DNA of 12,958 nucleotides from an uncultured Pseudomonadota bacterium (GTDB taxonomy: Bacteria; Myxococcota_A; Polyangia; HGW-17). Each line of letters opens with the position of its first letter. Position 1 is the stretch's first letter. A program made the position numbers and the translations under genes. The DNA lies in contig CALKWH010000128.1 in the NCBI GenBank assembly GCA_938004375.1, positions 1 through 12,958 on the forward strand, in the 5' to 3' direction. Below, in pieces: positions 7,565 to 12,912 of the stretch. Below the pieces are notes generated by a model. It was not told where the DNA came from, did not search any database, and was given only the letters and a program-made list of their open reading frames with translations.

Positions 7565-7788
7565 GGCCCGCGTTACCCGCGTCCACCACCTGGATCGGTA
7601 GGACCCGACCGGGACGGGGTGCGGGTACCCGGGGGTAAGGCTGGGAGGCCGTGTCTAGCGAAAGACCTCGGCCCGCGTTACCCGCGTCCACCACCTGGAT
7701 CGGTAGGACCCGACCGGGACGGGGTGCGGGTACCCGGGGGTAAGGCTGGGAGGCCGTGTCTAGCGAAAGACCTCGGCCCGCGTTACCC
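7565..7788. repeat. Perfect 105 bp tandem duplication plus 14 bp of a third copy
   Basis: Copy 1 is 7565-7669, copy 2 is 7670-7774, and 7775-7788 begins a third copy before diverging. I read the two full copies as identical base for base. Each contains a strong hairpin: GGCCG (7647-7651) pairs with CGGCC (7669-7673), and inside it GTCT (7653-7656) with AGAC (7663-7666); the same hairpin recurs 105 bases later. Each copy also carries CGTTACCCGCG (7571-7581, 7676-7686), truncated in the third (7781-7788) and present once more at 11895-11905, at the end of the CoiA-like gene. It lies in a 323 bp gap with no convincing gene, directly upstream of the small terminase. Confidence 0.95.
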
Positions 7789-7837
7789 ACCCCGGCTGGC
7801 ATCGTCGTGCCTGCCCGGTCTCCCTGTCCGTTGACCC

Positions 7838-8086
7838 TCACCACTGGCCATCCCCTGTGTATCGACGCAGGGCGAGGTGTGCCTTGCCGAGTGCCGAGAG
7901 GATCAACAGGCGGGTGGTTGCCACGGGGTGCCCTGCCAGCCCCTCGGCAAGCAGGGCATCGATGTCCGTGCTGCTGCCGGGGACGAGGGTGACGAGTTGA
8001 TCCTTCGTGATGCCGACTTGTCCCACGCCTTCGAGGGCATGGAGGAGTCGGCCACGGATCGAGATTGCCTTCTTGGTTGCTGCCAT
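7838..8086 (-). CDS. Hypothetical protein, 82 residues
   Basis: Not recognised. It starts at ATG 8086-8084, three bases after the stop of the preceding gene, with AGGAG nine bases upstream inside that gene, so it is probably coupled. It begins basic (MAATKKAISIRGRLLHALEG), then has GITKDQLVTLVPGSSTDIDALLAEGL, which could be a small winged-helix-like DNA-binding fold, and ends in a basic helix (ALGKAHLALRRYTGDGQW). No membrane segment or cysteine is seen. It closes the regulator cassette before the packaging region. Confidence 0.6.
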   Translation of the reverse strand: MAATKKAISIRGRLLHALEGVGQVGITKDQLVTLVPGSSTDIDALLAEGLAGHPVATTRLLILSALGKAHLALRRYTGDGQW

Positions 8087-8089
8087 TGC

Positions 8090-8488
8090 TCACTGCTCCT
8101 GCGTGTGGAGGTCACGGACGAGTGCCTGGATGGTCGAACGGTGGACGTTGAACGCCTCAGCCAGGACACTGTAGCCACGTTCCCCTGGCAGGTATGCCTC
8201 ACGGATTGCCTGAACGGTTTCCGCTGGCAGGTGGTGCTGCCTGTTGGCGCCCGTGGTGTTGGCTGCGGCGATGCCAGCGCGTCCTCTGCATGTCGGGTCG
8301 ACGCATCCCTTACGAGGGAGGCCCTTGCGGGTGACTCCAGGCCAGGAGACGTGGCAGCGTGGGCAGACCCACTCAGGGGTGCTGGCTGCCAGTCGCACGG
8401 CCCTGGCCACCCTGGTGAGGCGGTCCTTATATGCGTCAGGGCTGCCTGTGTAGGAGGGCTCACTCCACAGGTTGGTGGTGCTACGCAT
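8090..8488 (-). CDS. Zinc-ribbon / helix-turn-helix protein
   Basis: A 132-residue protein of unknown function with two visible modules. Residues 42-67 hold CPRC and, after a 16-residue spacer, CVDPTC, a likely four-Cys zinc site. Residues about 91-127 (TVQAIREAYL, then YSVLAEAFNVHRSTIQALVRD) look like a helix-turn-helix of the resolvase or sigma region 4 kind, in which VHRSTIQALV would be the recognition helix. I chose ATG 8488-8486, which overlaps the preceding gene by eight bases, over an upstream ATG that would overlap it by more than 150. The ribosome binding site is weak, so translation is probably coupled. It is probably a DNA-binding regulator. No recombinase catalytic domain is present. 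Confidence 0.75.
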   Translation of the reverse strand: MRSTTNLWSEPSYTGSPDAYKDRLTRVARAVRLAASTPEWVCPRCHVSWPGVTRKGLPRKGCVDPTCRGRAGIAAANTTGANRQHHLPAETVQAIREAYLPGERGYSVLAEAFNVHRSTIQALVRDLHTQEQ

Positions 8489-8882
8489 CGTCTGCCCCCA
8501 GGTCTGAGATGTCCTGCTGCTCTTGGGGTGTGTAGTCGTCCAGCCCGTGCTGACGAGCGGGGTCACGCAGACGGTACAGGGCCTGCTCCTCGATCTGGCT
8601 GATGCGTTCCCTGGTGAGGCCGAGAACGGCTCCGACAGCCTCAAAGGTCATGCCGTCGGGATTCTCGTCCGCGATGCGGAGGATGCATGTGACGGCCTCG
8701 TTGCCCCAGGCAGGGGACTGTACGAGGCGACCGTACTGAGTCACGTCGGTCCATGCCGAATATCTACAGGTTACCCACGGACACGGGCCATCGGTGGGGC
8801 ACTCGGCCCTGGTCCTCGGCATGGCGTCCAGGATGGCGTCTGCCAGGGCCAGTTCCTCTGCCGTGTAGTTCTCGTCCTGCAT
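8481..8882 (-). CDS. Sigma-70 region 4-like DNA-binding protein
   Basis: A 133-residue protein whose residues about 79-106 (TFEAVGAVLGLTRERISQIE, then EQALYRLRD) follow the sigma-70 region 4 pattern, the part of sigma factors that binds the -35 element. No region 2 is present, so it is not a complete sigma factor. The N-terminal half has a Cys cluster, C28-x5-C34-x4-C39 (CPTDGPCPWVTC), with Cys66 further on, a possible metal site. I recall similar Cys-rich sigma-like proteins from phages and bacteria, but this is memory, not a search. The start ATG overlaps the preceding stop by one base (TGATG). The product may redirect host RNA polymerase to the late genes that follow. The acidic tail (DISDLGADDA) could be a contact surface. 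Confidence 0.82.
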   Translation of the reverse strand: MQDENYTAEELALADAILDAMPRTRAECPTDGPCPWVTCRYSAWTDVTQYGRLVQSPAWGNEAVTCILRIADENPDGMTFEAVGAVLGLTRERISQIEEQALYRLRDPARQHGLDDYTPQEQQDISDLGADDA

Positions 8883-9556
8883 CAGAGGTCGACCCCCAGC
8901 AGGTTGCACAGTGCCTCGCGGTGTCCTGCGCTGGGCACGTACTTGCCCTGCATCCACTGGCGCACCGCGCGGTCCGTGACGTGGAGGCGGGTTGCGACGT
9001 CCTGGGGCGTGAGTCCAACCCAGGCCATGGCCTGACCCAGGTGGCCCGGAATCCACTCTCCCTGGCTGCGGGGGCCGGGGTGAATCGTGCGGCCCACGTG
9101 TCCGGGGTTGCCCTGGCCGTTGCGCGGGGAGGACTCGCCCGTGACCACGTCCTCGATGGTCCGTGCCGTCGTGTTGCGTGCCGGTGCGTCCAGCCAATCC
9201 GCGAGTGTCATCTCGCGCGCCTGGGCAGGCACGTGCATCTCGCCGGGAATGTCGTCCATGAACGAGAGACCATCGAGCGGGTTGGGAATCGGCAGTTCCT
9301 CGTACAGGTGCTCCGGCCCCGTGACCGTGATGACCCTGTGGCCATCAAACTGCCGGAGGGCCTCCTGCAAGACCTCGTCCTGGGACGGCTCGTAGGCGGC
9401 GACCAGTGCGTCCCGTGCTGCCTGGAGTCGGCGCTGGACCTCTGCCTCGACCCGCTTGTCCACGTACCGCCGGATCGCTGCCACCACGCGGAACTCGTTG
9501 TCATCGATCAGGTGCATGCTGCTACTCATCTCCTCGTCCCCCGTGCTGGGCCTCAT
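8882..9556 (-). CDS. DNA-binding protein with C-terminal HTH
   Basis: A 224-residue protein. Residues about 172-224 (LGQAMAWVGLTPQDVATRLH, then VTDRAVRQWMQGKYVPSAG) fit an XRE/Cro-type helix-turn-helix, with a recognition helix near TDRAVRQWMQG. The N-terminal half (about 20-75) is charged and helical (YVDKRVEAEVQRRLQAARDA), a possible dimerisation segment. The middle (about 75-170) is not recognised and looks partly disordered. ATG 9556-9554 has AGGTGA six bases upstream; the in-frame ATG at 9529 has the purine-rich GAGGAG directly against it, too close. The gene heads a coupled cassette of small regulators. Confidence 0.78.
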   Translation of the reverse strand: MRPSTGDEEMSSSMHLIDDNEFRVVAAIRRYVDKRVEAEVQRRLQAARDALVAAYEPSQDEVLQEALRQFDGHRVITVTGPEHLYEELPIPNPLDGLSFMDDIPGEMHVPAQAREMTLADWLDAPARNTTARTIEDVVTGESSPRNGQGNPGHVGRTIHPGPRSQGEWIPGHLGQAMAWVGLTPQDVATRLHVTDRAVRQWMQGKYVPSAGHREALCNLLGVDL

Positions 9557-9580
9557 TGCCCGTCACCTATGTGGGGGACG

Positions 9581-9630
9581 AAATAGAAGGATTCGTTGGA
9601 ATCCCTCAGTCCCCTGCTTTCAGGGCTGAG
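9581..9630 (-). terminator. Two adjacent hairpins after the phosphoesterase gene, possible terminator
   Basis: The first hairpin pairs CTCAG/CTGAG and CCCTG/CAGGG (9605-9616 with 9621-9630, a two-base bulge) and overlaps the phosphoesterase stop codon. The second pairs GGATTC (9589-9594) with GAATCC (9599-9604), and in the transcript is followed by UUCUAUUU (9588-9581). The U-tract is interrupted and the stem short, so termination may be partial. The next gene begins 25 bases on. Confidence 0.45.
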
Positions 9631-10912
9631 TTCTCCGTTCAAAGCACGTCATGCCGTGGATGCCGTGCTGACCGACCAAGAACGCCAGTTGACCGGGATC
9701 ACTGTGCAGGCCGAGTTGGATCGAGTACTCGGACGGACCGATCAGGCTCGGTGCGAGGATGATGCGGCCCTCCAGCACGGCGTGGTGGTGCAGGTGCCCC
9801 TGTACGACTGCCAGCAGGGGAGGCAGTCCCTGGTCATACCGGCAGGCCATGACACGGCTGAAATGCCTCGTCAGGCCGTAGTAGGGGCTGCCGTTGCTGC
9901 CCCCACGGATCTGGTGACCGTGCAGGGCCATGATCTGGTGGCCCTCGATGCTGACGACTGGCATGGGATCGTCGCTGAGGATGCACTCGACGTTCGGGTA
10001 GCGGGCCAGCAGGGCGTTGGCCATCGCATGCGAGAGGTAGCACCAGTTCTCGAAGGCTGCGCCCTTGCTGGGGGGCTTGGGATCCAGGCGCCCGTGGTTG
10101 TCGGCGCTGACCTCAACGACCCTCACGTGCCCGAAGTGCGGTGCGAGTCCACCCACGGTCTCTGCCAGCAGTTCTGCCGCACGTGCCGTTGCAACGGTCG
10201 CTGGGAGGCTGTTGGTCCTGATCAACTCGGGATGGATGTTGCCGCTGGTCAGGTCACCGAGGGACAGGACGACCAGATCGTCGATCGCATATCCGTGCCT
10301 CTGGGTCTCGACCCACTGAAGGAATCTGGCCGAGATGTCCAGCATGCCGGTTCGGGCGATTTCGTGGTCGTATTCGTAGCCTCCGGTCTGGGAGGCGAAC
10401 ACTCTTTCTCCGAGGTGCCAATCGGCCACGCAGAGAACCGCTGTTGACCGCGAGGATGCCTTGGCAGGTGCTCGGCTGATGAACGTCGGTGCCTTGATCG
10501 GGCGGACGGCGCCGACCACTGCCTCGATGTCCTGGCGGACGGAGGCGAGTCGGGTTCGGAGTTTCTTGTTCTCAGAGGTGAGGCTGCGAATCGTGGCCGC
10601 CTGGAGGTCGCTGCGATCCTGCTCGTCCTCGTCCACGGGATCGGGGGGCGTGGGGGCCGGAACCGGGCCTACAAGGCGACGTGGCCCTGCGGGTGGTGTC
10701 CGCGTGCCACCCGTTGCCTGGACGCCCCACGTTGTCCCGTGCCCGGATTGGTAGCCTCCGCCCTGCCTGTAGGCGGCGAGGCGGGGATCGGCCGCTGCGG
10801 CTTTCACGCTCGTCATGGCACGGCCGATCTGGTTGGCGAGGTCTCTGGTGGTGAGGGTTGCGTTCGGGTGGGCGTCCAGGTGGGAAATGATCAGTTCGAC
10901 TGTCGAGGGCAT
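9620..10912 (-). CDS. Calcineurin-like metallophosphoesterase with N-terminal HTH-like region
   Basis: A 430-residue protein with the ordered metal-binding motifs of the calcineurin-like phosphoesterase superfamily (which includes Mre11/SbcD nucleases): DWH (164-166), GD (219-220), DNH (271-273, in place of the usual GNH), HGH (331-333) and GHLHHH (372-377). The domain runs from about 155 to the end. Residues 1-50 (VELIISHLDAHPNATLTTRD, then LANQIGRAMTSVKAAAADPR) look like a winged helix-turn-helix. A Pro-rich linker (66-95) and a coiled-coil-like helix (about 100-135, SLTSENKKLRTRLASVRQDI) follow. This suggests a DNA-directed phosphoesterase or nuclease, but the substrate is unknown. GGAGG lies four bases before ATG 10912-10910. 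It lies alone between a terminator and a double hairpin, so it may have its own promoter, though I could not identify one. Confidence 0.9.
   Translation of the reverse strand: MPSTVELIISHLDAHPNATLTTRDLANQIGRAMTSVKAAAADPRLAAYRQGGGYQSGHGTTWGVQATGGTRTPPAGPRRLVGPVPAPTPPDPVDEDEQDRSDLQAATIRSLTSENKKLRTRLASVRQDIEAVVGAVRPIKAPTFISRAPAKASSRSTAVLCVADWHLGERVFASQTGGYEYDHEIARTGMLDISARFLQWVETQRHGYAIDDLVVLSLGDLTSGNIHPELIRTNSLPATVATARAAELLAETVGGLAPHFGHVRVVEVSADNHGRLDPKPPSKGAAFENWCYLSHAMANALLARYPNVECILSDDPMPVVSIEGHQIMALHGHQIRGGSNGSPYYGLTRHFSRVMACRYDQGLPPLLAVVQGHLHHHAVLEGRIILAPSLIGPSEYSIQLGLHSDPGQLAFLVGQHGIHGMTCFERRTQP
10655..10677. repeat. 23 bp dispersed repeat, copy 2 (phosphoesterase linker)
   Basis: Matches 2969-2991 at 22 of 23 positions. 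It encodes about residues 79-86 (RLVGPVPA) in the linker between the HTH-like region and the coiled coil. The abutting 12-mer at 10643-10654 (GGGGGGCGTGGG) also occurs at 4994-5005 in the terminase tail. Confidence 0.8.
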
Positions 10913-10941
10913 TGGACCTCCCTGCGTCAGGAATCATTCGC

Positions 10942-10965
10942 GGCCCCGGTGGTGGTCCCGGGGCC
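10942..10965 (-). promoter_or_regulatory. Perfect 8 bp hairpin in the phosphoesterase 5' leader
   Basis: GGCCCCGG (10942-10949) pairs exactly with CCGGGGCC (10958-10965) around an 8-base loop. It lies 21 bases upstream of the phosphoesterase ribosome binding site and downstream of the terminator at 10986-11012. No U-tract follows. It may be a leader structure or an operator palindrome. Apart from it and the terminator I see nothing in this 141 bp gap. Confidence 0.5.
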
Positions 10966-10985
10966 TATGCAGCGCAAGGAGGATC

Positions 10986-11012
10986 AAAAAGCGCAGGCGA
11001 TGCCTGGGCTTA
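10986..11012 (-). terminator. Rho-independent-type terminator
   Basis: Read on the minus strand, a stem of nine pairs with one C-C mismatch (11002-11011 with 10989-10998) closes a three-base ATC loop and runs straight into five T (10990-10986). It begins about 42 bases after the stop of the last small zinc-protein gene, so it probably ends the accessory operon transcribed from the right end. Confidence 0.6.
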
Positions 11013-11053
11013 CTGAGCACTGTACCATCCGAGTCTGGCTGTCTGCCAGTTCG

Positions 11054-11284
11054 TCAGTTGATCTCATCGAGTTGTGGCACAGGATCCCCATCGGGATCCG
11101 CGATCTGCCAGTGACCTTCGGCTCCATCAGGACTCGGACGCCACAGGATCCCGCAGTCACAGGACCACAGGACGCCTTCGCAGGCACGCCGTGGAGGCAG
11201 GCGCTTGCCACAGATGTCGCAGCGCTCGTGGGTGCAGAGGAGATCGACCCACACGAGGTCTGCCGGTCCAGGCTTCTTCCTCAT
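11054..11284 (-). CDS. Small Cys-rich putative zinc protein, 76 residues
   Basis: Not recognised as a named family. It holds LCTHERCDICGKRLPPRRAC (16-35) and SCDCGILW (41-48), giving Cys17, His19, Cys22, Cys25, Cys35, Cys42 and Cys44, enough for a zinc ribbon-like site. The C-terminus is acidic (IADPDGDPVPQLDEIN). The start ATG overlaps the stop of the preceding Cys-rich gene as ATGA, so the two are coupled; an upstream ATG in the same frame would lie deep inside that gene. It may bind nucleic acid or a host protein. Confidence 0.7.
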   Translation of the reverse strand: MRKKPGPADLVWVDLLCTHERCDICGKRLPPRRACEGVLWSCDCGILWRPSPDGAEGHWQIADPDGDPVPQLDEIN

Positions 11285-11484
11285 GACAGCACCTCCTCGG
11301 CGTCGCCCTCGGGGGTCCGCGCCCGGTATTCCTCGCAGGCGGGCTGATCCCGTCCGCACGTCTCGCAGGCCCACGGCGAAGTCATGCAGAGACACTCGCG
11401 CAGCCGATCCTGGTCGCAGTGGATGGCCTGGCTATACGCGGTCGATTTCCAGTGGGTGCAGGTTGCGCAGGTCTTGCCGTCCAT
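11281..11484 (-). CDS. Small Cys-rich putative zinc protein, 67 residues
   Basis: Not recognised. Ten potential metal ligands lie in the first 50 residues: CATCTHW (6-12), HC (22-23), CLC (31-33), CETC (40-43) and Cys50. This suggests one or two zinc sites. I chose ATG 11484-11482 because GGAGG lies nine bases upstream; the open frame extends further but would overlap the preceding gene with no such site. The stop overlaps the next start as ATGA. Small Cys-rich proteins like this are common among early phage genes, but the function is unknown. Confidence 0.7.
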   Translation of the reverse strand: MDGKTCATCTHWKSTAYSQAIHCDQDRLRECLCMTSPWACETCGRDQPACEEYRARTPEGDAEEVLS

Positions 11485-11545
11485 GGCCGGTGTCCTCCGG
11501 GCGCCGATTCGCCCCCTCGACACCAGTGGGGTTCGGATAGCCAAA

Positions 11546-11866
11546 CTATTGAGCCGGGGCTGCCAGCAGGATCTCGACGTCCAGGGACCCCGCGTGGGCC
11601 TGCGGTTGCCCGTTTGGGCCGAACCACGCGTCCAGGGCGGCAAGGACAGCGTCGAGGCCGCCCGAGGCGAACGCGGCCCCAACGAGGGCCTGTACGGCGT
11701 CCCACTCGGATGGGGTCAAGACGCGGGCCGGACGGACGACCAACAGGGGCCTGGATGCAACGCCCAACTCGTAGCCGTCACGTGTGATGGCGATCGGCTT
11801 GGCGAGGCCGTTGACGCGATAGCGGGCTGCGTGGATCGGGTCCTTCGGGGGGCGGGGCTTCGACAT
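11546..11866 (-). CDS. Hypothetical protein, 106 residues
   Basis: Not recognised. The N-terminus is basic (MSKPRPPKDPIHAARYRVNG). The middle is beta-rich (AITRDGYELGVASRPLLVVR), followed by a helical segment (TPSEWDAVQALVGAAFASGG, then LDAVLAALDAWFG) and an Ala-rich end. There is no signal peptide and no cysteine. A GGAG ribosome binding site (11874-11877) lies seven bases before ATG and touches a perfect 6 bp hairpin (11876-11893), which could tune translation. It lies 30 bases after the CoiA-like gene in the same apparent operon. Confidence 0.65.
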   Translation of the reverse strand: MSKPRPPKDPIHAARYRVNGLAKPIAITRDGYELGVASRPLLVVRPARVLTPSEWDAVQALVGAAFASGGLDAVLAALDAWFGPNGQPQAHAGSLDVEILLAAPAQ

Positions 11867-11875
11867 GGGCGGACT

Positions 11876-11893
11876 CCAGGCAAGGTCGCCTGG
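11876..11893 (-). promoter_or_regulatory. Hairpin touching the ribosome binding site of the 106-residue gene
   Basis: CCAGGC (11876-11881) pairs exactly with GCCTGG (11888-11893) around a six-base loop, between the CoiA-like stop and the next ATG. Two bases of the GGAG ribosome binding site (11874-11877) are inside the stem, so folding could lower initiation. Confidence 0.4.
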
Positions 11894-11896
11894 ACG

Positions 11897-12706
11897 TTAC
11901 CCGCGGGGTCGGGCACAGGCACGGGGGTCGACGTACACGCTGCCGTTGTGGCCCCTGTTCGGGAGGAGCATATAACGCGCAATGTCCCTTGGGTGCAGCG
12001 GGGGTTTCGGGGCAGGCGGATCCATCTGCCACACCGGGTTTGCGTTTTCGGGTTCGGGCTTCGGACTGAACAGGTCGTCCAGGTTCGGCAGGCATGTCGG
12101 GTCGGCGGTGCGGTCCAACTCGTCCAGGGCTCGGTTCAAGAACTCCAGTTGCAGGCGCTCTTGCTCCCGCTTGTGTTCCTGCTGCTGCCGTTCGTGTTCC
12201 TGCTGAGCCCTCTGCAAAGCACGCCGCCGATCAGCACACGGCCCACACTGTCCCTTCGGCAAGGACGTCCCAACGACCTTGAGGGGGGTGTCGTAGTCCG
12301 GATCGATCAGGTCTGCCTGGACCTCGATCCAGTGGACATGCCCGTCAGCGAGGGAGAACTTCTTGGTGGTGGTCATCGCATGCGTGACCACGATCTCAAC
12401 TGCCAGGGCGAGGCTGCCATCCTCGCGGATGACTGCAACGTCAGGACGGACATTCCGCTTCTCATGCCCAACCCGGAACGAGCCCTCCAGCACCACCCGA
12501 TCGGGTGGAGTCGGCTGGCAGGAAAACAGGTACTCCTCGCCGCAGTCCGGGCACGTGCGGGTCATGAACATGCCGCGGATCAGCCGGTGGTGCAGATGGA
12601 CCTTCGCCTTGTAGTGCAGGCTGGATTCCACCGTCAACTTCGTCATCCGGTTGACCGGCTCCTCGGGTCCGAAGATTTCAGCCAGGGCCTTGTCACGCTT
12701 CGTCAT
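11897..12706 (-). CDS. CoiA-like (PD-(D/E)XK nuclease fold) protein
   Basis: A 269-residue protein. The pattern HYKAKVHLHHRLIRGMF (31-47), a CPDC zinc-like pair (52-55), then NVRPDVAVIREDGSLALAVE (85-104) with IVVTH (105-109) and HVHWIEVQAD (123-132) resembles the nuclease-fold core of CoiA-like competence proteins. Asp89 and Glu104 fit two acidic positions of a PD-(D/E)XK site, but the usual Lys or Gln two residues after the Glu is Val106; Lys115 or Lys116 might substitute, or the enzyme may be inactive. CGPC (154-157) opens a highly charged coiled coil (about 160-200), and the rest is Pro-rich. ATG 12706-12704 has GGAGG six bases upstream; the frame extends further upstream but only across the box array. 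It is the first gene of the accessory operon. DNA processing or defence is possible but unproven. Confidence 0.7.
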   Translation of the reverse strand: MTKRDKALAEIFGPEEPVNRMTKLTVESSLHYKAKVHLHHRLIRGMFMTRTCPDCGEEYLFSCQPTPPDRVVLEGSFRVGHEKRNVRPDVAVIREDGSLALAVEIVVTHAMTTTKKFSLADGHVHWIEVQADLIDPDYDTPLKVVGTSLPKGQCGPCADRRRALQRAQQEHERQQQEHKREQERLQLEFLNRALDELDRTADPTCLPNLDDLFSPKPEPENANPVWQMDPPAPKPPLHPRDIARYMLLPNRGHNGSVYVDPRACARPRG

Positions 12707-12728
12707 GGTACACCTCCGTCCAGGTCGA

Positions 12729-12758
12729 GGTGTGCGAGTCGAAAGGCACTCGCACACC
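12729..12758. repeat. Inverted pair of the GTGTGCGAGT box
   Basis: GGTGTGCGAGT (12729-12739) pairs exactly with 12748-12758 around an 8-base spacer. It lies 12 bases upstream of the ribosome binding site of the CoiA-like gene, so as DNA it could be an operator, or as RNA a leader hairpin. Confidence 0.85.
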
Positions 12759-12787
12759 CACTCTGAGCCACGCCGCTGTAGGGGAAA

Positions 12788-12814
12788 GTGCGCGAGGTGT
12801 GCGAGGTGTGCGAG
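12788..12814. repeat. Three tandem 9 bp boxes
   Basis: Three boxes sit back to back: GTGCGCGAG (12788-12796), GTGTGCGAG (12797-12805) and GTGTGCGAG (12806-12814). The first differs by one base. They have the same core as the inverted pair at 12729-12758 and the pair at 12806-12912. Confidence 0.9.
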
Positions 12815-12912
12815 TATTGAAAGACTTTCGGCCCAAAGGGGGTGTTTGCAGCGTCCGGCGCCGTAGACCAGCAATACAATCCGATCCTAAAAGTCTTGGA
12901 AAACTCGCACAC
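12806..12912. promoter_or_regulatory. Composite inverted repeat in the right-end leader
   Basis: The left arm (12806-12828) reads GTGTGCGAGT, five variable bases, AAGACTTT. The right arm (12890-12912) reads the same in reverse complement with a different five-base spacer. The arms face each other across 61 bp and the right arm ends at the last base before the adapter. Conserved blocks with a variable spacer suggest a two-part protein binding site. The leader is more AT-rich than the genes. I could not define a convincing -35/-10 promoter. Confidence 0.65.

Larger units (their letters stand above)
7515..7837 (-). other. Candidate DNA packaging site (cos/pac-like) upstream of small terminase
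   Basis: In lambda-type phages cos lies just upstream of the small terminase gene and includes repeated sites bound by that protein. Here a Nu1-like gene is preceded by its own 323 bp gap holding two identical 105 bp units with hairpins and repeated CGTTACCC motifs. Position and repeated structure support a packaging site. No cleavage site or cohesive end can be seen, so this is inference. Alternatives are an untranslated regulatory leader or a small repeat protein: a frame of 94 codons (7518-7802) stays open because 105 is a multiple of three. Confidence 0.35.

Noticed and set aside
7565..7788. tRNA or CRISPR reading of the 105 bp repeat
   Set aside because: It has stable hairpins but no T-loop or cloverleaf pattern on either strand, and the copies are directly adjacent without unique spacers.
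8090..8644. Longer version of the zinc-ribbon/HTH gene starting at 8644
   Set aside because: It would overlap the sigma-like gene by over 150 bases; the extra residues have shadow composition, and the ATG at 8488 fits the compact coupling of the cassette.
12788..12814. CRISPR-like reading of the 9 bp tandem boxes
   Set aside because: The units are far too short, contiguous and without spacers.
12707..12874. 56-residue upstream extension of the CoiA-like protein
   Set aside because: It translates the box array (LAHLAHLAHF), has no homology-like features, and a well-spaced GGAGG precedes the ATG at 12706.
12815..12905. Sigma-70 promoter in the AT-richer part of the right-end leader
   Set aside because: Combinations such as TTTCCA-17-TTGTAT on the minus strand match consensus too poorly to report as a promoter.
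53..12912. Very frequent CAGGGC/CCAGGG on the plus strand as a Chi-like skewed motif
   Set aside because: Nearly all the sequence is minus-strand coding, where CCCTG often arises from common GCC-CTG (Ala-Leu) and similar codon pairs; codon use explains it without a special motif.
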